This document shows, one piece after another, positions 60,284 to 64,000 of a stretch of 64,000 nt of DNA; within the stretch, counting starts at the first letter, position 1; every line of letters begins with the position of its first letter. The DNA lies in the NCBI RefSeq assembly GCF_019429625.1, contig NZ_JAHXRW010000004.1, positions 1 to 64,000 of the forward strand. The letters run 5' to 3'. The notes under the pieces are model-generated. The model ran no database searches, was not told the DNA's origin, and saw nothing but the letters and a program-made list of their open reading frames with translations. Made by a program: the position numbers and the translations under genes. Source of the stretch: Celeribacter sp. PS-C1 (GTDB taxonomy: Bacteria; Pseudomonadota; Alphaproteobacteria; Rhodobacterales; Rhodobacteraceae).

Positions 60284-60462
60284 ACCAGATGCGCTGGATG
60301 TTACGCGCAAAACGATGGGCGCAACATCCGCCGTCCGCCAAGCGGGTGAAGTTCACCTTTGCGATCATCGCGGTTTGCGTTGCGATCTATGCGGTTGAGA
60401 AAACCGTCGGCCTGCCTGAATGGATGCAGGTGACCCAGACGCCAAAGATCAAGCTTCAGTGA
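60280..60462 (+). CDS. Small single-helix membrane protein downstream of hpt
   Basis: A 60-residue protein: a basic N-terminus ([20 protein letters not shown]), one hydrophobic helix (about 25-42, [13 protein letters not shown]) and a short polar tail. It starts at GTG overlapping the hpt stop (GTGA) and its tail overlaps the convergent LysR gene by 14 nt. The coupling and clear topology argue it is real; the function is unknown. Confidence 0.6.
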   Translation: MNQMRWMLRAKRWAQHPPSAKRVKFTFAIIAVCVAIYAVEKTVGLPEWMQVTQTPKIKLQ

Positions 60463-61366
60463 GCTCAGAGGCCGGCGACACATTCTCCAGCCCCATCAGA
60501 AAATCTTCCTCCGCCTCCAACGCAAGAGCAATGCGAGACCGCGCTTGGCGAAGGCGTGGCGCATCGGCCAAATCGACATGCGAGGCCACGAAGATCGGCA
60601 CGGGCGGGACTTCCAGAACCGGCGTGATCCGGCGCAACATCTTGGACGCATTGCCCATAAACACCGGCAACATCACGCGCCCCATGCCTTCCTCCGCCAA
60701 CGCACGGAGCGTCAGAAAACTGTCGGAGGCCGCCATAAAGTGCACGCGCCGCCGCTCAAGTTCCTCGCGCAGCTTCTGCCCCGCGTGAGACCGCCCGATG
60801 CCGCCCGTCAGGCCCAGCCAATGATCTTCGGGCACCGCCTCGGATGAGGCATAAAAACCGAAGGCCATCTGCGTCGCCATGTCGCCGAACAAATCATCGG
60901 GCAGCTTGTAGGTCGGGCGCACCGTCACATCGGCGTGGAGCCGCGACAGGTCGAGGTGGCTGTTGGTAGACAAAAGCTCGAAACTCAACTCATGCCCATG
61001 CCCGCTCTCATGTGCGGAGAGCCGCGCCAGAAGTTTCGGCAGGACCGTTTGGCAAAACGTATCCGTCGAGGTGACACGGATGACACCGGCCAAAGGCGCC
61101 TCACCCACCTGCGCCAACCGTTCAACGGCGCCCACCGCGGCCTCAACCTCGCGTGCGGCTTCGATCAGGCGCAATTTTTCCGGCGCAATGTCATAGCCGC
61201 GGACAGATTTCTCGAATAACTCGACGCCAAGACGTTTCTCAATGGCCGCGACACGGCGCAAAACCGTGGCATGATTGACCCCTAACTCGCGTGCGGCCCC
61301 GGACACGGAACCCGAGCGCGCCACCGCGAGTACGAACCGATAATCGTCCCAATTTGGTCTGTGCAT
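60449..61366 (-). CDS. LysR-family transcriptional regulator
   Basis: A 305-residue LysR-type regulator. NWDDYRFVLAVARSGSVSGAARELG and NHATVLRRVAAIEKRLG form the helix-turn-helix; the effector domain begins at about 90 (GVIRVTSTDTFCQTVLP). GGGAGG lies 6 nt before ATG 61366; the ATG three bases upstream is also possible. No target genes are evident: it stands between hpt and an RNA methyltransferase operon and may be autoregulated. Confidence 0.83.
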   Translation of the reverse strand: MHRPNWDDYRFVLAVARSGSVSGAARELGVNHATVLRRVAAIEKRLGVELFEKSVRGYDIAPEKLRLIEAAREVEAAVGAVERLAQVGEAPLAGVIRVTSTDTFCQTVLPKLLARLSAHESGHGHELSFELLSTNSHLDLSRLHADVTVRPTYKLPDDLFGDMATQMAFGFYASSEAVPEDHWLGLTGGIGRSHAGQKLREELERRRVHFMAASDSFLTLRALAEEGMGRVMLPVFMGNASKMLRRITPVLEVPPVPIFVASHVDLADAPRLRQARSRIALALEAEEDFLMGLENVSPASELTEA

Positions 61367-61459
61367 CATGTCCGTCCCTCCCCTCATCACACCTAAATAT
61401 AGCATAGGTGCAGTGCGATCTGACTTGAGAGAGATCACTTGAAGGACGGTTTTTGCACA

Positions 61460-61503
61460 ATTGGGCGCGATTCATCAGGAAAAATCGCGTTCAGGCGCCC
61501 AAT
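61460..61503 (-). terminator. Stem-loop past the RNA methyltransferase gene
   Basis: ATTGGGCGC and GCGCCCAAT form a perfect 9-bp outer stem, with a competing inner stem CGCGATT/AATCGCG. It begins 24 nt after the methyltransferase stop on the minus strand. There is no T-run, so it may be a factor-dependent end or processing site. Confidence 0.4.
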
Positions 61504-61526
61504 CACGATACGTTTTGGAGAAGCGA

Positions 61527-62639
61527 TCAGGGCAAAGGCGCGGTCTGAAACAACGTGACTTTCAACCCTCCATGGGCCACCGGCGCACCGGTCGGAAGCC
61601 ACGGCAAACCCGTCGACTGCGCAAGCTGCGCATCCGAGGTGATCATGCCGACACGCCAGCCGGAGAACCGCGCGCGCATCACGTCACCGAAGGCACCATA
61701 AAGGGCATAAAGGTCTTTCTTTTTGCCAATCCGCGCGCCGTAAGGCGGGTTGACGATCACCAGTCCCTGCGCGCCTTCGGGGCGCTCGATCTCGGACACA
61801 GACACAGGTTTGAACTGGCAGAGATCCCCCACGCCCGCGCGTTCTGCATTGTCGTTCGCCATGCGAATAACGTTCACATTGCGATCAGAGCCGTAAAATT
61901 GCAAATCCGTATCCCATTTGGGGGCTTGGTCTTTGAAATTTTGCAGAGGCCGGGGGTCGAACCCGACCAGATGTTCAAAGGCAAAGGATCGCGCGCGACC
62001 GGGCAACAGCCCCCGCGCTATCTCAGCCGCCTCGATCACAAAGGTCCCGGAACCACACATCGGGTCCAGCACTGGCTCAGAGCCGGTATAGCCACAGGCC
62101 CGCAGAAAAGAGGCCGCCATGGTTTCGCGCATCGGCGCCTTGCCCACACCAGCCTTGAAGCCACGTTTGTGCAGCGCCTCGCCGGAGGTGTCGACGGAGA
62201 GGATGACCATATCGTCCTCGATCCGCACCTTGAGCACGACCTCGGCCTCGGGCGAGACAGGCGCGCCAAGCTCTTCGGTGATGGCGCGCTCGATGCGCTC
62301 TTGCGCCGCCCCTGCGTGGTAGATTTTGTTGCGCTTTCCGGTGACGACCTCGACCCGGAACGGCACGTCGGGTTTGAGCACCTCGCCCCAAGGGAATTTG
62401 CGGGCGCGTTTGTCGAGCTGCGCCAGATGCAGCGCTCGGAAATTGCCGATCCGCGCCAGAACCCTCGCCGCACAACGTAGGGTGAGGTTCGCCCGCCAGA
62501 CGTCTTCCCAGGTGCCTTCAAAGGTCACGCCACCGCCAACGGCGACTGGTGACGGGAAACCCGCCTCCTCCGCCTCGGCCAACAGAAACGGCTCAAGCCC
62601 CGGCTGGGTGCCGAGGAAAATTTCGAATGTGTCTGACAC
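61527..62639 (-). CDS. THUMP-domain class I RNA methyltransferase (RlmL/RlmK-N-like)
   Basis: A 370-residue methyltransferase of the RlmL/YpsC group. The N-terminal region FLGTQPGLEPFLLAEAEEAGF contains the ferredoxin-like/THUMP module (to about 160), followed by PMRETMAASFLRACGYTGSEPVLDPMCGSGTF (SAM motif I) and VIVNPPYGARIG (N6/N2-guanine-type NPPY). It probably makes m2G in 23S rRNA or tRNA. It starts with GTG immediately after the lipA stop, so it is in the lipA operon. Confidence 0.85.
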   Translation of the reverse strand: MSDTFEIFLGTQPGLEPFLLAEAEEAGFPSPVAVGGGVTFEGTWEDVWRANLTLRCAARVLARIGNFRALHLAQLDKRARKFPWGEVLKPDVPFRVEVVTGKRNKIYHAGAAQERIERAITEELGAPVSPEAEVVLKVRIEDDMVILSVDTSGEALHKRGFKAGVGKAPMRETMAASFLRACGYTGSEPVLDPMCGSGTFVIEAAEIARGLLPGRARSFAFEHLVGFDPRPLQNFKDQAPKWDTDLQFYGSDRNVNVIRMANDNAERAGVGDLCQFKPVSVSEIERPEGAQGLVIVNPPYGARIGKKKDLYALYGAFGDVMRARFSGWRVGMITSDAQLAQSTGLPWLPTGAPVAHGGLKVTLFQTAPLP

Positions 62640-63590
62640 TTAAGCTTGACCGAGTTTGGCGAGACGGTTCGCGCGCAACCGGGCGAAATCATCGCCCGCA
62701 TGGTAGGACGACCGCGTCAGGGGCGTCGCGGAGACCATCAGGAAACCTTTGTTGATCGCAGCTTTCTCGTAGCTTTTGAACTCATCTGGAGTAATGAATT
62801 CCGCGACGCGGTGGTGTTTCGGCGTCGGCTGCAAATATTGCCCGATGGTCATGAAATCGATGTCCGCGGCGCGCATATCGTCCATGACTTGCAGAACTTC
62901 GGGGCGCTTCTCGCCCAATCCTACCATGATGCCGGATTTGGTGAACATAGTCGGGTCGAGCTCTTTCACACGCTGCAACAGACGCAGCGAGTGGAAATAG
63001 CGCGCACCGGGACGCACCTCTTGGTACAGACCCGGCACGGTCTCGAGGTTGTGGTTGAACACGTCCGGCTTGGCCTCGACGACGGTTTCCAACGCGCTTG
63101 GGTCGCATTTCAAAAAGTCCGGCGTCAGGATTTCGATGGTGGTCTCGGGGCTACGCTTACGCACCGCGCGGATGGTCATGGCGAAATGCTCCGCACCGCC
63201 GTCTTCAAGGTCGTCGCGGTCAACAGAGGTGATCACCACGTGTTTGAGGCCCAGTTTCTGAACCGCATCGGCCACGCGGCCCGGCTCGAAGACATCAAGC
63301 TCATCCGGACGCCCGGTGGCGACGTTACAGAAAGTGCAGCCACGGGTGCAAATCTCGCCCATGATCATCATGGTGGCATGCCCCTGTGACCAGCACTCGC
63401 CCGCGTTGGGACAGCCCGCCTCTTCGCACACAGTCACCAATTTATGCTCACGCATGATCTTATGCGTGTCCATGTAGCCCTTAGACGTGGGTGCCTTGAC
63501 CCGGATCCAATCCGGTTTCTTCGGCTGGGCATTGTCGGGACGATGCGCCTTTTCGGGGTGGCGTTGGTCGGGGATCTTGAGATCACGCAT
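62640..63590 (-). CDS. lipA: Lipoyl synthase LipA
   Basis: A 316-residue radical-SAM enzyme that inserts two sulfurs into octanoyl groups. The auxiliary cluster motif [12 protein letters not shown] (C-X4-C-X5-C) precedes the radical-SAM motif CTRGCTFC (C-X3-C-X2-C) near 100. [19 protein letters not shown] and the [12 protein letters not shown]-terminus, with the cluster-ligand Ser, are conserved. The ATG at 63590 gives the usual short N-terminus. It is divergent from the peroxiredoxin gene. Confidence 0.95.
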   Translation of the reverse strand: MRDLKIPDQRHPEKAHRPDNAQPKKPDWIRVKAPTSKGYMDTHKIMREHKLVTVCEEAGCPNAGECWSQGHATMMIMGEICTRGCTFCNVATGRPDELDVFEPGRVADAVQKLGLKHVVITSVDRDDLEDGGAEHFAMTIRAVRKRSPETTIEILTPDFLKCDPSALETVVEAKPDVFNHNLETVPGLYQEVRPGARYFHSLRLLQRVKELDPTMFTKSGIMVGLGEKRPEVLQVMDDMRAADIDFMTIGQYLQPTPKHHRVAEFITPDEFKSYEKAAINKGFLMVSATPLTRSSYHAGDDFARLRANRLAKLGQA

Positions 63591-63719
63591 GGCAGGATGC
63601 TTTTCCGTTTGGGCTTTTCCGTATGGATCACGATATAGGCAACCTGCCCGCAAATGTCTCGCGAAATCCGCAGATTTCCGGGGCGGGACCGGTTTCGCTG
63701 CAAGTGCATTGATACGCGC

Positions 63720-63736
63720 TTTAGAATCGCTCTAAA
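63720..63736. promoter_or_regulatory. Irr-box-like palindrome upstream of peroxiredoxin gene
   Basis: TTTAGAATCGCTCTAAA has a perfect 6-bp inverted repeat and matches, with one change, the iron control element TTTAGAA-N3-TTCTAAA recalled for Irr in rhizobia and other alphaproteobacteria. It is 60 nt upstream of the peroxiredoxin start and about 130 nt from the lipA start. An Irr regulator elsewhere in the genome is presumed. Confidence 0.5.
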
Positions 63737-63795
63737 AGGTCTGCGACAGAATGAAGCGTCCCCTCTCCCGATGGGCGCGCGATCCAAGGAGCAAG

Positions 63796-64000
63796 ATGAT
63801 GAAAGCCGGTTACAAACTCCCCGAAGTGACCTTCCACACCCGCGTGCGCGACGAGAGCATCGGCGGTCCGAACCCGTTTAAATGGGAAGACAAAACCACC
63901 TCCGATTACTTCGCAGGCAAGCGCGTTGTGCTGTTCTCCCTGCCGGGCGCCTTCACCCCCACCTGCTCCACCTACCAACTTCCGGGCTTTGAAAAAGGCT
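63796..64000 (+). CDS. Peroxiredoxin (Prx5/AhpC-TSA type), N-terminal fragment
   Basis: The first 68 codons are visible before the right edge. FSLPGAFTPTCST contains the peroxidatic Cys in the PxxxTxxC context typical of Prx5-like, 1-Cys or glutaredoxin-linked peroxiredoxins. The N-terminal KAGYKLPEVTFHTRV fits the family. AAGGAG lies 4 nt before ATG 63796 and 7 nt before the second ATG at 63799, either of which could start. It would reduce hydroperoxides in the cytosol. Confidence 0.85.
   Translation, partial: MMKAGYKLPEVTFHTRVRDESIGGPNPFKWEDKTTSDYFAGKRVVLFSLPGAFTPTCSTYQLPGFEKG

Noticed and set aside
1-64000. CRISPR arrays, complete insertion sequences, prophage genes or rRNA operons
   Set aside because: No regularly spaced repeats, transposase or integrase motifs, phage structural genes or rRNA signatures were seen on reading the window.

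Overview
The window is a GC-rich chromosomal segment from an alphaproteobacterium, almost certainly a member of the Rhodobacteraceae (Roseobacter group). The clearest evidence is the core block dusB-ntrB-ntrC-ntrY-ntrX-trkA-trkH-hfq-hflX, the fused ispDF gene facing dusB, an NtrC that lacks the sigma54-contact loop, and the abundance of TRAP and ABC solute transporters. The two edges cut an iolC-type kinase (left) and a peroxiredoxin (right).

Region 1 (1-10.7 kb): a long minus-strand operon for uptake and catabolism of a cyclic polyol or sugar, probably inositol-like. It holds a periplasmic binding protein, two different permeases, an ATPase, three TIM-barrel isomerase/epimerases, two Gfo/Idh/MocA dehydrogenases, an ABM-type monooxygenase and IolC. 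A divergent LacI-family regulator and a 21-bp inverted repeat lie at its head. Region 2 (10.8-16.4 kb): a decayed 3' end of a tRNA-Ser gene, then a LysR regulator divergent from a TRAP transporter (M-P-Q order) and an N-acyl-D-amino-acid deacylase-like amidohydrolase. Region 3 (16.5-25.2 kb): a probable amide/ureide module with amidase, AmiC-like cytosolic binding protein, MarR regulator, NitT/TauT-type ABC transporter, a small GatC/AtzG-like protein coupled to a second amidase, and a DMT exporter. The amidase and the transporter share a 22-bp MarR-type box.

Region 4 (25.4-32.9 kb): a redox/detoxification cluster around a LysR regulator: aldo/keto reductase, two paralogous cupins (one cytosolic, one exported), an NAD(P)-binding reductase, an exported double carboxymuconolactone-decarboxylase-like protein, a PQQ-type sugar dehydrogenase, a Tat-signal zinc alcohol dehydrogenase and an exported cyclophilin-fold protein. 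Three 25-bp sites of identical geometry (CAYTCATGA-N7-TCATGARTG, one with a degenerate right half) lie in the promoter regions of this cluster. They are the strongest candidate here for an undescribed regulatory system.

Region 5 (33-43.7 kb): mixed metabolism: cobO, a FAH-family hydrolase, an AT-richer islet with an orphan Imm11-like gene, an MFS transporter, an Rrf2/NsrR-like regulator, rlmE, a 3-hydroxyisobutyrate-dehydrogenase-like enzyme, a membrane-anchored penicillin-acylase-family protein and an acetyltransferase. Region 6 (43.7-64 kb): conserved housekeeping genes: hflX, hfq, the Trk potassium system, the NtrBC/NtrYX nitrogen regulators, dusB, ispDF, pgpA, a CinA-type amidase, a TSUP exporter, a Coq10/RatA-like protein, hpt, a LysR regulator, an RNA methyltransferase, lipA, and a peroxiredoxin preceded by an Irr-box-like palindrome.
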